A program made the position numbers and the translations under genes. Below, one piece after another: positions 8,555-16,313 of a stretch of DNA of 64,000 nt. The stretch is from the NCBI GenBank assembly GCA_005888745.1, contig VBBS01000033.1, forward strand, positions 1 through 64,000, written 5' to 3'. The DNA comes from Candidatus Bathyarchaeota archaeon (lineage in GTDB: Archaea > Thermoproteota > Bathyarchaeia > 40CM-2-53-6). Position 1 is the first letter of the stretch; every line of letters begins with the position of its first letter. Under the pieces are notes generated by a model, which saw nothing but the letters and a program-made list of their open reading frames with translations, had not been told where the DNA came from and made no database searches.

Positions 8555-8680
8555 TTTTTGGGAAAACGATTCCGAAAACCAGTCTTTGAAACCGCAATTG
8601 TGAAACACTTTGAAAACAGCTCTTTTTGAACTCGTTCTTTGAAACAGGGTTATTGAAACCGGTTTTTGAAACGGCTTACT
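8555..8680. repeat. Cluster of degenerate TTTGAAAC repeats
   Basis: About 125 bp directly after tRNA-Asp contain at least five imperfect copies of TTTGAAAC or TTTGAAAA (for example CTTTGAAACCG, CTTTGAAAACAG, CTTTGAAACAG, ATTGAAACCG, TTTTGAAACGG), spaced about 20 bp apart. No ORF explains them. They could be a regulator array or remnants of a repeat-based element; the spacing is too short and irregular for CRISPR. Confidence 0.5.
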
Positions 8681-8825
8681 GATGCCAACAAAACGTGAAT
8701 TTTCAAGGTCCCCCGGAGCCTACTCAGATCGCGCGCCGCGTTCTTCGCGTAAGACCAGAGAAAACCCGATGGCTCCCAAGGCTTAACATAGGCGACCCTC
8801 TAGCCCAACCAGGAACAGCTCGATC

Positions 8826-9197
8826 TTGGTCTCCATAATCCATTCACCACCCCAAGAAATCGTCGTCACCGGCCTCACCAGCTTCACCAGCCAAGTCAAC
8901 CTTGCCTCCATGGTCGCCTTCGTCATGAACGTCTCCGGCCAGCCACTAGCCCTCTACTGGGCCGAAGGAGTGGTCTTCCTAGCAGACTTCGTTGAACCAG
9001 AAGCCCTCCCCGAAGAATATGTCAAGGGAAGAATCTACGCCTCCAACATCTCCCACGCACCAATGGCAAAATACAACAACTTCGTTCGCGTCGGGAACAT
9101 CGAAGTCCCCGTAATCGACGTAACCTCGAACATTGGACTACGAGATCTCGCGCGTTGGATTAGAGAAAATCACCAGTCCGATCCCGAGAAATCTTAA
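8826..9197 (+). CDS. Conserved-looking protein of unknown function, 123 aa
   Basis: The frame starts at TTG 8826 (MVSIIHSPPQ) and ends 30 bp before tRNA-Tyr. It alternates short strands (LALYWAEGVVFLADFV) and polar loops and looks like a soluble alpha/beta protein with no signal peptide or metal motif. I do not recognise it. A TATA-like GGCTTAACATA lies about 45 nt upstream. Codon use is C-rich at third positions, which supports real coding. Confidence 0.65.
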   Translation: MVSIIHSPPQEIVVTGLTSFTSQVNLASMVAFVMNVSGQPLALYWAEGVVFLADFVEPEALPEEYVKGRIYASNISHAPMAKYNNFVRVGNIEVPVIDVTSNIGLRDLARWIRENHQSDPEKS

Positions 9198-9227
9198 CTA
9201 GACGCGAACCTCGCGTCTTGGTCGTGT

Positions 9228-9438
9228 CCCGGGGTAGCTCAGCCTGGAAGAGCTTCCGAGCCGCCTCCTAAAACAGTGGGCGACGAAGATGCTGTAGGTG
9301 TGCGCCCAGTGCGCAGCCACGTCAGCCTTACCAGGCTAACAGTAGACACCGGAGTGTCGCCGGAGAACCTCTGAAAACGGTTCGGCGAATTCAAAATGGA
9401 GGCCATTCGCCTCTATGAGACTCCGGTCCCCGGGACCA
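9228..9438 (+). tRNA. tRNA-Tyr(GUA) with four introns, CCA encoded
   Basis: Acceptor CCCGGGG (9228-9234) pairs with CCCCGGG (9428-9434), then A73 and CCA. The C1-G72 pair with A73 is the archaeal tyrosine identity. Four inserts are removed: 32 nt at 30/31 (9259-9290), 50 nt at 37/38 (9298-9347), 26 nt at 53/54 (9364-9389) and 26 nt at 59/60 (9396-9421). The mature 77-nt tRNA then has D arm GCTC/GAGC, anticodon stem TCCGG/CCGGA with loop CTGTAGA, variable GTGTC, T stem GCCGG/CCGGT and T loop TTCAAAT. All helices close only with all four cuts. Confidence 0.88.
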
Positions 9439-9466
9439 CACTGTCGACGAGGGAAACGATTTTGTC

Positions 9467-9850
9467 TTACTTCGATTTTACCGCAGGCGTTCGACTCTCA
9501 AGCTCTCTCAATATCAGCTCGTTTTGCTTCATTATGATCTTGATCTGATCAGTGAGAATCCGGAGCGCACTAGCGATTAGGGAGAGAGAGGGGTTGTCCC
9601 ACTTGAACTCATTCTCCTTCGCGGCTAGGGCTTGTTTGCCCTTGATAATGGATCCCCGGAGGTTCTCGTCACTCTCGTCATCAGCGAAGGCGGCACGGTT
9701 CTTCCGATCCATCTTGTCGGACATACTAGCAGCTGCGTGTTCGCGTTTGACGTCCGGGTAGCAGTCTTCGCAGAACCTTAGCCCTTTCAGTTCTAAGAGG
9801 GGGTCGATGAGGCTTATGGTCTTACCGCATCTTGCGCAGAAATCTGCCAT
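9467..9850 (-). CDS. Small zinc-finger protein with C-terminal helix
   Basis: A 127-aa protein starting at ATG 9850. CARCG near residue 5 and CEDCY near residue 28 form a four-cysteine zinc site in a LIM-like spacing. A charged, alanine-rich linker follows, then a helical tail (LSLIASALRILTDQIKIIMKQNEL) that could be a coiled coil. It is the first gene after tRNA-Tyr and begins the run of small unknown genes. The function is unknown; DNA or protein binding is inference. Confidence 0.7.
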   Translation of the reverse strand: MADFCARCGKTISLIDPLLELKGLRFCEDCYPDVKREHAAASMSDKMDRKNRAAFADDESDENLRGSIIKGKQALAAKENEFKWDNPSLSLIASALRILTDQIKIIMKQNELILRELESRTPAVKSK

Positions 9851-9974
9851 GTTACTGGTTCAGCTCTAATTGGCACATGCCATTCCAGCGCTATTAAAGA
9901 GTCATGTAACCTGTTCTCTCACAATCCTCCAGCGGAAATCCGCCAAAGGTCAAACTTGGTTCTCGACAGCGCAA

Positions 9975-10226
9975 TCAGGGTCTGAGCCGGTTCACCGCGG
10001 TCTGCAGCATTTGGTCACGTTGACCAGGGTAGATTGACTGATGCATCGAGTGAGGTGCGACTTCCCTGGTTCCGATGGAAGGGGGATTCGGCTCGAGATT
10101 CTCCCTTACCCATTCTGGGACAATGACCGCTCTGAGGAGTTGCTGGACGGTGACATCTCTTCTCTTTGCCTCTGAAGCCAAGATCTTGAATGTGCCGTCT
10201 CCGACGGATAGTATGAACTTGGCCAT
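9975..10226 (-). CDS. Small putative DNA-binding protein, 83 aa (family A, copy 1)
   Basis: The ATG at 10226 shares one base with the TAA of the upstream gene, marking translational coupling. The N-terminal 45 residues (MAKFILSVGDGTFKILASEA, then RRDVTVQQLLRAVIVPEWV) read like a ribbon-helix-helix or related small fold, and the tail is polar. An unmistakable paralogue lies on the opposite strand at 11130-11300. It is the last gene of a four-gene operon of unknown proteins. The exact fold is not established. Confidence 0.65.
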   Translation of the reverse strand: MAKFILSVGDGTFKILASEAKRRDVTVQQLLRAVIVPEWVRENLEPNPPSIGTREVAPHSMHQSIYPGQRDQMLQTAVNRLRP

Positions 10227-10477
10227 TATTGTGCACCTGACCTGTCTTGAGTTATTCTGGGTTCGGTCGTATTGTATTCGGAGCGGAGTTGCCGGGGAGC
10301 CTTGCCCTCGACCAGCACGATGATATTATAGTCAACAGCTACACCTCTAAGCGACTGGACTAACCCGTCAAACTCGTCCAGGATCTCATCCCCGCCACGG
10401 GCCCAGGTCTGCCCCTTCAGTTTCATGAAGGCCGTCCACTTGTAATTTTCCATCATTCTATCCTTCGCGCTCCTCAT
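10226..10477 (-). CDS. Small protein of unknown function, 83 aa (family B, copy 1)
   Basis: The start used is ATG 10477; a TTG one codon earlier is possible. It has a basic N-terminus, then WTAFMKLKGQTW, a helix (DEILDEFDGLVQSLRG) and a strand (YNIIVLVEG), suggesting a small alpha/beta fold. The overall pattern recalls the 62-aa gene at 11493-11681, so it may belong to a duplicated pair with family A. It is coupled to 9975-10226 by a one-base overlap. Confidence 0.6.
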   Translation of the reverse strand: MRSAKDRMMENYKWTAFMKLKGQTWARGGDEILDEFDGLVQSLRGVAVDYNIIVLVEGKAPRQLRSEYNTTEPRITQDRSGAQ

Positions 10478-10480
10478 CAA

Positions 10481-10627
10481 TCATCCAGCCATCGTGTCTG
10501 TCGGGTCGATGTCTTCCGAGCACGTGCAACAGTGTTCGAAACAGAGTAGGCAGCTCTCGCATGTTAGACTCGCGGTTTCAAGGCATGAACGGCAAACATT
10601 GGGATCGAATTCTTGGTAGAGCGTCAT
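10481..10627 (-). CDS. Cysteine-rich small protein, 48 aa
   Basis: The ATG at 10627 overlaps the TGA of the upstream gene (ATGA), which decides the start against a longer frame beginning at 10696. Within 48 residues it has eight cysteines (VCRSC, TCESCLLC, HCCTC), enough for two zinc sites or a small metal cluster, and an acidic tail. It is the second gene of the 10884-9975 operon. I do not recognise the family. Confidence 0.6.
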   Translation of the reverse strand: MTLYQEFDPNVCRSCLETASLTCESCLLCFEHCCTCSEDIDPTDTMAG

Positions 10628-10884
10628 TGTTCTGAACCATTCCTCTTGTCGATTCTTCCTTCGACTTTGAAATAGACGTCTCGATCGTTCATCCATTCTC
10701 CGCGCACCTGTTCGTCACCGATGTCAGTGTATACTCCGTCAAGCCAGACCCTCGCGTCTAACGTTTTTGAAGAGGCAATTAGATCGACTAGGATGTCCTT
10801 CAATCGACCATCCGTCTTAGCCTCTTGGGCTTCCGAGTGGGGAAGTCCATCCCGGTTTCCGCTGTTGACGATTATCGAATCCAT
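10624..10884 (-). CDS. Protein of unknown function, 86 aa, first gene of the operon
   Basis: ATG 10884 opens the four-gene minus-strand operon. It contains a helix (DGRLKDILVDLIASSK) followed by strands (ARVWLDGVYTDIG, DVYFKVEGRI). It ends by ATGA overlap with the Cys-rich gene. An upstream AT-rich stretch near 10915-10930 could hold its promoter. No family is recognised. Confidence 0.6.
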   Translation of the reverse strand: MDSIIVNSGNRDGLPHSEAQEAKTDGRLKDILVDLIASSKTLDARVWLDGVYTDIGDEQVRGEWMNDRDVYFKVEGRIDKRNGSEQ

Positions 10885-11129
10885 TTCCCGTCTGCCGGTA
10901 TCTTTCGCTACCTTTCCATATAACCGCGACGTTTACAAGGGGTTCGAGTGTAACGTAAAGTAACCTCTCCTAACACACTGTGGACACTCTGCTATTATCT
11001 TCGAAGCCGCAATTTGATACTCTGCGACAAGAGGATGACGGATTTCGCGCAGGACACACTAGCAATGCGGTCCGACAAGTGGCTTCCTAGAATTGGCAAG
11101 ACCTCTTCCATCGATTCGGGTCGTGTACA

Positions 11130-11300
11130 TTGCATAAATTCATGGTAACTCTGGACGATGGAGTTTTCAGTGATCTTCAAGGAGTAGCGCAAAGGCGAAA
11201 CATAACTATTCAGGAGCTCTTTCGAGCTGTCGTCATTCCTGACTGGATCGAACGGACAATGGGAACCGAGTCTCACCGCCCGGGTGAGAACCTAGGCTAG
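11130..11300 (+). CDS. Small putative DNA-binding protein, 56 aa (family A, copy 2)
   Basis: This frame has a TTG start and is easy to miss. Its first 40 residues (MHKFMVTLDDGVFSDLQGVA, then RRNITIQELFRAVVIPDWI) align without gaps to the start of the 83-aa protein encoded at 9975-10226 on the other strand (MAKFILSVGDGTFK..., then RRDVTVQQLLRAVIVPEWV). That conservation fixes both frame and start. A longer minus-strand frame at 10995-11276 is its shadow. The protein is shorter than its paralogue at the C-terminus. Confidence 0.7.
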   Translation: MHKFMVTLDDGVFSDLQGVAQRRNITIQELFRAVVIPDWIERTMGTESHRPGENLG

Positions 11301-11492
11301 CGGCTCTAACAGTCGGTTCCCAATTTTTTCTTCCTTCATTCAGGGCTGGGGTCAACCCAGTACCTTTCTAGGCTCCATCAGCAGAATCCCAGCTAGGACT
11401 GGCCGGTTGGGTATTGTAACGCATTGTGTTCTGTTCTAAACATTCAGTTTATGTTATCAGTCGTCTTCTAAGATGGGCTGTGGGACTAAGCC

Positions 11493-11681
11493 GTGGCTGG
11501 GAGTGGGACGGTCATTAAGAGCAACCCCTGGCAACTAATCGTTAGGCTTCATGGACGAACAACTCTGGCCGAACTCAGAATGATAATCGACAGGCTCGAA
11601 GAGTTTGCGGCGTTGCTTTCGAGCCAGTGGTCCGAGTTCAGTCTCGTGACCACGACTGAGTTAGCTGATCGCGAAGCATAA
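11493..11681 (+). CDS. Small protein of unknown function, 62 aa (family B, copy 2)
   Basis: The start is GTG at 11493. WQLIVRLHGRTT, a long helix (LRMIIDRLEEFAALLSS) and a strand (EFSLVTTTE) follow the order and spacing of the 83-aa protein at 10226-10477 (W...LKG.T, helix, strand). The similarity is weak but collinear. It lies downstream of family A copy 2. A TATA-like TTTATGTT occurs about 45 nt upstream. Confidence 0.5.
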   Translation: MAGSGTVIKSNPWQLIVRLHGRTTLAELRMIIDRLEEFAALLSSQWSEFSLVTTTELADREA

Positions 11682-11792
11682 GCCATCTCCGGGTCGTGCG
11701 TTAGGGAAGGCAAGGAAGGAAGGAGAAGTTAGAAATGAGCAGTTGTGTAGAGCAGGGTGAATTCCGGTGTTTTAAATCGGCCTTGACCCTTC

Positions 11793-11978
11793 TTACGACT
11801 TTTCTAGTTCCTTGCGAGCTTTGCGATCGCGTGATTCCTTCTCTTTGTCCGATGGTTCTTCGACTGAAGAGGGTCTCATTTTCTCATCCGAATGAATCCG
11901 GATCCACCCTTGTGGCTTCTGCTTGTTTCTCTTGGACTCGTTTGTCGAGCTTTTCTTATCTCTTGTAACCTCTTCCAT
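11793..11978 (-). CDS. Possible charged protein, 61 aa, following the RHH-type regulator
   Basis: A frame starting at ATG 11978 overlaps the end of the regulator at 11956 by 23 nt. The product is extremely charged (KRNKQKPQGW, DKEKESRDRKARKELEKS), with no hydrophobic core, and would be disordered or coiled. The overlap suggests coupling. A plus-strand frame covers the same DNA, so this is a weak call. Confidence 0.35.
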   Translation of the reverse strand: MEEVTRDKKSSTNESKRNKQKPQGWIRIHSDEKMRPSSVEEPSDKEKESRDRKARKELEKS

Positions 11979-12615
11979 TCTTCGACCCCGCGAGGCTGGG
12001 AATCAGGGGGCCTTCTCGCGTCTCACCGGCGACACTCGTCATTGGGCGGACGATCGTCGCGACCACCTGACCGTCTGTTTCATGTGTCTCAACTCTTGCG
12101 CCCAAGGGTTTGAAAAGGGATCCGAGAAGTTCGGCATAGAACGCGGAGACCCTGGGGCCTCGATCATGTTTCAACACTACTGTATCAGTCTCTCCGTCGA
12201 TGGTATATTGTAGTCTGAATGAGTTTCCGTAGCCGCCAATCATCTCCATCGCCTTGAGTGCAGTCTCTGGGTTGAATTTCTTGAACCAGAATAAGACCAT
12301 CTCGGGAAGAGTATTCGTGCCTGCCTCTCGGCCTAGTTCTCGGGCCTCTTCATCGCTGAGGATGTTGAAGACTTTTTCCACGATGGATGTGGGAACTTGG
12401 ATGAAGCCGAACTTACCGGCCTTGTCCTCCCACTCTACCAGTTTCCTGAGAGCTCGGTTGGCGAGAAGGTTGAATGAGAATTGTTCTCTCTCAGCCATCT
12501 CGACAATACCCGCCTCGACATCCTCATCTAGTCTAAGGGTCCTAGTCACGCTTCTCGAGCTCGAAGCCGACGCGGGTTTGAGCTGGAGCGTGCTTCGGGG
12601 GGGTTCTAAGGTCAT
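11956..12615 (-). CDS. Ribbon-helix-helix-type transcription regulator, 219 aa
   Basis: The start chosen is ATG 12615 (MTLEPPRSTLQ); the open frame extends upstream but that part is not protein-like. A low-complexity N-terminus is followed by a CopG/RHH-like block (SVTRTLRLDEDVEAGIVEMA, then FNLLANRALRKLVEWE) and a C-terminal domain of about 120 residues of unknown fold. The RHH block is clearly related to the divergent gene at 12878. The pair shares a 262-bp intergenic region rich in TTGCAA and TGCACT motifs, pointing to autoregulation. Confidence 0.72.
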   Translation of the reverse strand: MTLEPPRSTLQLKPASASSSRSVTRTLRLDEDVEAGIVEMAEREQFSFNLLANRALRKLVEWEDKAGKFGFIQVPTSIVEKVFNILSDEEARELGREAGTNTLPEMVLFWFKKFNPETALKAMEMIGGYGNSFRLQYTIDGETDTVVLKHDRGPRVSAFYAELLGSLFKPLGARVETHETDGQVVATIVRPMTSVAGETREGPLIPSLAGSKNGRGYKR

Positions 12616-12837
12616 TTTTTGTCCTCGAAACACCATTGGGTCGTTGCAAGCACTTAAGCGGTACGTCTCCTTCCGCTTGCAACCGGCAATCATGTTGCCT
12701 GTATGCACGGCATAGTTTTGCGCCGAGGATGCAGACAGACCGTTTGCAAGATATTGCAATTGAAACATCATTTTTCCCTTCATTTGGTGAGAGACAGTCA
12801 CAATGTGAGTGGGGAACGCCAAGTTTATTTCTATGTT

Positions 12838-12851
12838 TGCACTTGAGTGCA
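12838..12851. promoter_or_regulatory. Candidate operator: perfect dyad TGCACT-TG-AGTGCA
   Basis: A 6-2-6 perfect inverted repeat ends 27 bp before the ATG of the 12878 gene. Related TTGCAA and GCACTT words recur across the divergent intergenic region. RHH proteins bind such short dyads; the assignment is inference. Confidence 0.45.
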
Positions 12852-12877
12852 GATGCTATAGAGTGTGATAGATCGTA

Positions 12878-13225
12878 ATGACTCAGCTTGAAACCGCTCT
12901 GAAAACCGAGGGACGCAGGGGTCCCGACACGGTTACGAGAACATTCCGGATAGATCGCGATGTTGACCGGAAGATGGAAGGGCTCTCCTCGGAAGGGAGA
13001 GTCAGCATGAACCAGATGGCGAACAAAGCATTGAGAAGGTACGTTGAATGGGAGGTCAACGCCGAGAAGTTCGGAACAGTCACAACCTCGGCCAGCACCA
13101 TCCGTAAGTTCTTCGATTATCTAACCATCGAGCAGGCAAAGGAGATGGGAAGCTGGTGGGGCGAAAACCTGTACAAGTTAGAACGAGCCTTGTTCATCGA
13201 ACTGAGCATGATTCGTAGAACGTGA
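12878..13225 (+). CDS. Ribbon-helix-helix-type regulator, short paralogue
   Basis: This 115-aa protein starts at ATG 12878. TVTRTFRIDRDVDRKMEGLS, then MNQMANKALRRYVEWEVNAEKFG, aligns with the RHH block and following segment of the divergent 219-aa regulator, including the AxKALRRYVEWE/ANRALRKLVEWE signature and the IRKFFDYLTIEQAKEMG part. It lacks the last 100 residues of its paralogue, so it is either a minimal regulator or a truncated copy. It closes the island before housekeeping genes resume. Confidence 0.72.
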   Translation: MTQLETALKTEGRRGPDTVTRTFRIDRDVDRKMEGLSSEGRVSMNQMANKALRRYVEWEVNAEKFGTVTTSASTIRKFFDYLTIEQAKEMGSWWGENLYKLERALFIELSMIRRT

Positions 13226-13281
13226 TTTCCATCTAGGATTCGTTCAGAACGCACCTTAAACTAAGAAGGTTCCCCGTTAGG

Positions 13282-14607
13282 ATGCAAGATATGCCAGACT
13301 CGAAACTGGTGGAGAGGCTACGACTGGCCCGAGAAGCGCTGCTTCTCGTATCACACGGAAGGAGTGAAAGATCCGCAGTCTCAAGAATAGCTTCGGCTGA
13401 ACCAGCTCTCCGACGCGAAAAATCTTCAGCGCTTAAGCTTGTCATAGATGTGGTTTCAAGACTTGACTCTCTGAACAGAGCAGTCCTGACGATATTTCCT
13501 GGGGAGAAATTTGACAGAAGGAGCCTCGCTCTCTTCCACCTCACCGCCCACCTCATGCTCGCGGACGATACTGATGCAAAGGCTGATTTGGTTCGGGCCT
13601 TGAGAAGAATATCATCTGAACGTGAAGGTCCGAAGATCGAACTGCTATTCGGGTCCCTGATAGCACACGCGCTTCCCGACACTTCAAGCAATGTGAGCGA
13701 GACGGAGCATGTGGGCATCCGTACGCATAATTCGCCATGGTGGGTCTCGTATTGCTTCTACCATTTCGGTAGAGAAACTGGTCTCAAGATCCTCGCTCCA
13801 CCTGCACGTCCTCGATACGTTCGCGTTAATCCATTGAGAAATCGTGGACGAACTAGCCTTCCACTTGAATTGAGAAAATACTCAGGTCAGCTGGTCGAGG
13901 CTGATTCTGGTATTCACTTACTGACCGGTTCACCATCGGTCCTTGCGAAGTATTTCGAATTGGGCCTCTTCCAGGTGCAAGACTTTGCCTCCTATCTGGC
14001 AGTCAAGGCTGCAGATCCCACACCTGGGGAGAATGTGCTGGATCTCTGTGCCGCGCCCGGCGCTAAGACAGCGACGCTGGCTCAGATGATGAAGAATCGG
14101 GGAAGAATCACATCGGTCGATTATTCTAGCAACAGAATGGCGTCGTGGAGTACGGAAATGGAAAGGCTCGGGGTAAAGATAGCCTCGCCTCTAATAGGAG
14201 ACGCGTCAAATCTAGGACTCCACGGACAGTTCGACCTGGTGATCGTCGACCCGCCTTGCACAGGAACAGGCATTCTTGACCGAAACCCACGAATGAAATG
14301 GCACCTTTCTCCCAAGCTCGTCCAAAAGTTCTCACTCCTCCAATCTGGTATGCTTGAAGAGTCCTCAAAGTACACCCGCCCAAGGGGCCGCATCCTGTAC
14401 TGCACTTGCAGTCTGACACTCGAAGAAAATGAATTTGTGCTATCGAAGTTTCTATCTGCATATGCTGACTTCGAGACCCGTCCCATTTTGGAAGAATATG
14501 GTTCTCCGGGGCTCCGCGGCCAAGGAAATTGTCGACGGTTCTACCCTCATAGAGACAAAACTGCGGGCTATTTCATCGCTAGACTCGAACGTATTACTCA
14601 AGCATGA
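13282..14607 (+). CDS. RsmB/NOP2/NSUN-family RNA m5C methyltransferase
   Basis: This 441-aa SAM-dependent enzyme should methylate cytosine C5 in rRNA or tRNA. The N-terminal 140 residues look like the helical NusB-like domain of RsmB. The catalytic half has motif I DLCAAPGAKT (about 254-263), motif IV DPPCTGTG (C326) and motif VI CTCSL (C374/C376), giving both cysteines of the two-cysteine mechanism. The ATG at 13282 is used; another is at 13291. It is monocistronic and convergent with apgM. Confidence 0.92.
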   Translation: MQDMPDSKLVERLRLAREALLLVSHGRSERSAVSRIASAEPALRREKSSALKLVIDVVSRLDSLNRAVLTIFPGEKFDRRSLALFHLTAHLMLADDTDAKADLVRALRRISSEREGPKIELLFGSLIAHALPDTSSNVSETEHVGIRTHNSPWWVSYCFYHFGRETGLKILAPPARPRYVRVNPLRNRGRTSLPLELRKYSGQLVEADSGIHLLTGSPSVLAKYFELGLFQVQDFASYLAVKAADPTPGENVLDLCAAPGAKTATLAQMMKNRGRITSVDYSSNRMASWSTEMERLGVKIASPLIGDASNLGLHGQFDLVIVDPPCTGTGILDRNPRMKWHLSPKLVQKFSLLQSGMLEESSKYTRPRGRILYCTCSLTLEENEFVLSKFLSAYADFETRPILEEYGSPGLRGQGNCRRFYPHRDKTAGYFIARLERITQA

Positions 14608-14661
14608 GGCGCATCTGCGATTCGAGTTGCGAGATATTGAGGAGAGTATCTCGTCACGCGT

Positions 14662-15909
14662 CTAGGAGCCGTAGAGTCGACTTCGCCCGACAAGGTCCGT
14701 GACTATTGGCATCAGATCAAGTCCGCGTATCCTTCCAAGGTTTCCCCTAGCCGCCGACGCCTCGCTGAGCTTGAGGATACGACTTGCCGGGACGTCTGGA
14801 CCGCCTATTATTACCGGCACTGGGTCGCCGGTATGAGCTCCGTACCCGACAGGGGTTGCGTGGTCGGCTGTCAGCGCGACGTAGTTGAGCCCAATATCGA
14901 CTTCGTCGATGATATGCCCGACAAGTGTGTCCACTTCTTCCAAGGTTCTGACCTTGCCCTTGAAATCGCCGTCATGACCGGCGATGTCGGGCGCCTTTAC
15001 ATGGACTAGAACAAAGTTCTTGTCCTTGCTTCCCTCGATGACTGCCTTTGCCTTTGCTTCGTAGTCTGTCTTGATCCCGCCGGTTGCACCTTTGATATCC
15101 ATCACCTCCATTCCTGCGGCCAAGGATATTCCCTGGACCAGCGGGGTTCCTGAGATGCAGCAGCCTCGGAGGTCGAACATTGACTTGAAGCTTGGAAGGT
15201 TGGGAATTGTTCCTGCTCCTCTTGTTAGAACAATGTTGGCTGCCTTTTCGCCATCATTCTCTCTTTCTTGATTCAGTGGATGTTCCCGTAACGCTTCATG
15301 TGACCTCTTGACGAATTCGTTAACTGCGGCGGATGTTCGTTTCGCTTCCTCGCTTCCATCAAGTGCTTTTGAGATCGCTATCTTGGCACCTTCCTCTTTC
15401 GGGTCCACATCGGACACCATTCTCGACAGTTTCTCGCCCCGCAATACGAGGACTGCTCTATGATCAACTGTGGACTTGAAAATGGTCTTGACGCCCGGTA
15501 CGCCGTCAATCTTGATCGCGTCAACCACCTTGGCAAGTTTTGAGGTTCCCTTTCTGATTCGTCCTGCACGTCTATCTTGTACGCGGAAGTCATCATCAAC
15601 CGTTGCGAAGTTGCATCGAAACGCGACGTCGCCTGAGCGAAGTTCGATTCCAGCGCCCATCGCTTCTAGGGCGCCTCTTCCTGTGTAGTACTTGGCTGGG
15701 TCGTATCCGAGTAGGGCGAGATTTGCAACATCGCTTCCCGCGCGTATACCGGGAGAGATCGGGTCAAGTTGACCAACAAGGCCCCCTTTGGCCAGCCTGT
15801 CCATGTTTGGAGTGTTTGCGTATTCCAGAGGGGTCTTGTAGTCATGATCGATCAGGGGCCTGTCAGCCATTCCGTCGACGATTAGTAATACAGCTCTTTT
15901 GTCTGCCAA
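14662..15909 (-). CDS. apgM: 2,3-bisphosphoglycerate-independent phosphoglycerate mutase, archaeal type
   Basis: This enzyme interconverts 3- and 2-phosphoglycerate in glycolysis/gluconeogenesis. At 415 aa it matches archaeal ApgM of the alkaline-phosphatase superfamily. The N-terminal metal/nucleophile region is LLIVDGMADRP with TPNMDRLAKGG; GIRAGSDVANLALLGYDP supplies the nucleophile serine; the C-terminal metal ligands are in DIAGHDGD and ALTADHATP. The start is TTG at 15909. It is transcribed towards the methyltransferase gene. Confidence 0.95.
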   Translation of the reverse strand: MADKRAVLLIVDGMADRPLIDHDYKTPLEYANTPNMDRLAKGGLVGQLDPISPGIRAGSDVANLALLGYDPAKYYTGRGALEAMGAGIELRSGDVAFRCNFATVDDDFRVQDRRAGRIRKGTSKLAKVVDAIKIDGVPGVKTIFKSTVDHRAVLVLRGEKLSRMVSDVDPKEEGAKIAISKALDGSEEAKRTSAAVNEFVKRSHEALREHPLNQERENDGEKAANIVLTRGAGTIPNLPSFKSMFDLRGCCISGTPLVQGISLAAGMEVMDIKGATGGIKTDYEAKAKAVIEGSKDKNFVLVHVKAPDIAGHDGDFKGKVRTLEEVDTLVGHIIDEVDIGLNYVALTADHATPVGYGAHTGDPVPVIIGGPDVPASRILKLSEASAARGNLGRIRGLDLMPIVTDLVGRSRLYGS

Positions 15910-16058
15910 TGGTCGAACTTCCAGCGGACCATTTTACGGTAATACAGTTAAAACAGTTTGCCTAAGGCGCGATTGCTAGCTCATTTGATGTGGGCTCACA
16001 TCTATAGCGGACGTTACGGATTCAGACTCGAATCAATGGCTCTAATGGTGAAAGTACC

Positions 16059-16313
16059 GTGGGAATGGAGAGACAACATCTAGATCGGTGCGCTGTCTGT
16101 GGAATGAAAATTGTAGATGCCACTATAGGCCTCTGCGCCAATCACTCGGAGGTTTACGGCAAGGTCAAGGATGCCTTTTCGTTATGGTCGGCTGCATACG
16201 GCAGCCTGACCTTCGAAGTGTTTCTCAAGCGGCTAGCTGCACTTCCTGAAACGGGAGATCGTGCCAGAGAAATGGCGCAGTTCCTCATTCGCCGTCCCGG
16301 GAGGTGGAGATAG
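16059..16313 (+). CDS. Small zinc-binding protein in frame with topoisomerase I
   Basis: This 84-aa protein starts at GTG 16059 (or ATG 16065) and ends at TAG 16311-16313. CAVCGMKI and GLCANHSEVY provide C-x2-C and C-x2-H, a likely zinc site, and the rest is helical. The very next codon belongs to the topoisomerase I frame, in the same phase, so the two ORFs are separated only by this stop codon. It may be a coupled partner or the N-terminal part of a read-through product. Confidence 0.65.
   Translation: MGMERQHLDRCAVCGMKIVDATIGLCANHSEVYGKVKDAFSLWSAAYGSLTFEVFLKRLAALPETGDRAREMAQFLIRRPGRWR

Noticed and set aside
8555..8680. CRISPR-like repeat array
   Set aside because: Repeats are only about 8-11 bp, degenerate and about 20 bp apart, without unique spacers or cas genes.
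10995..11276. 93-aa minus-strand ORF
   Set aside because: It is antisense to the plus-strand 11130-11300 frame, whose product aligns without gaps to a neighbouring protein.
11735..11968. 77-aa plus-strand ORF
   Set aside because: Composition is not protein-like and it is antisense to the end of the regulator and its possible partner.
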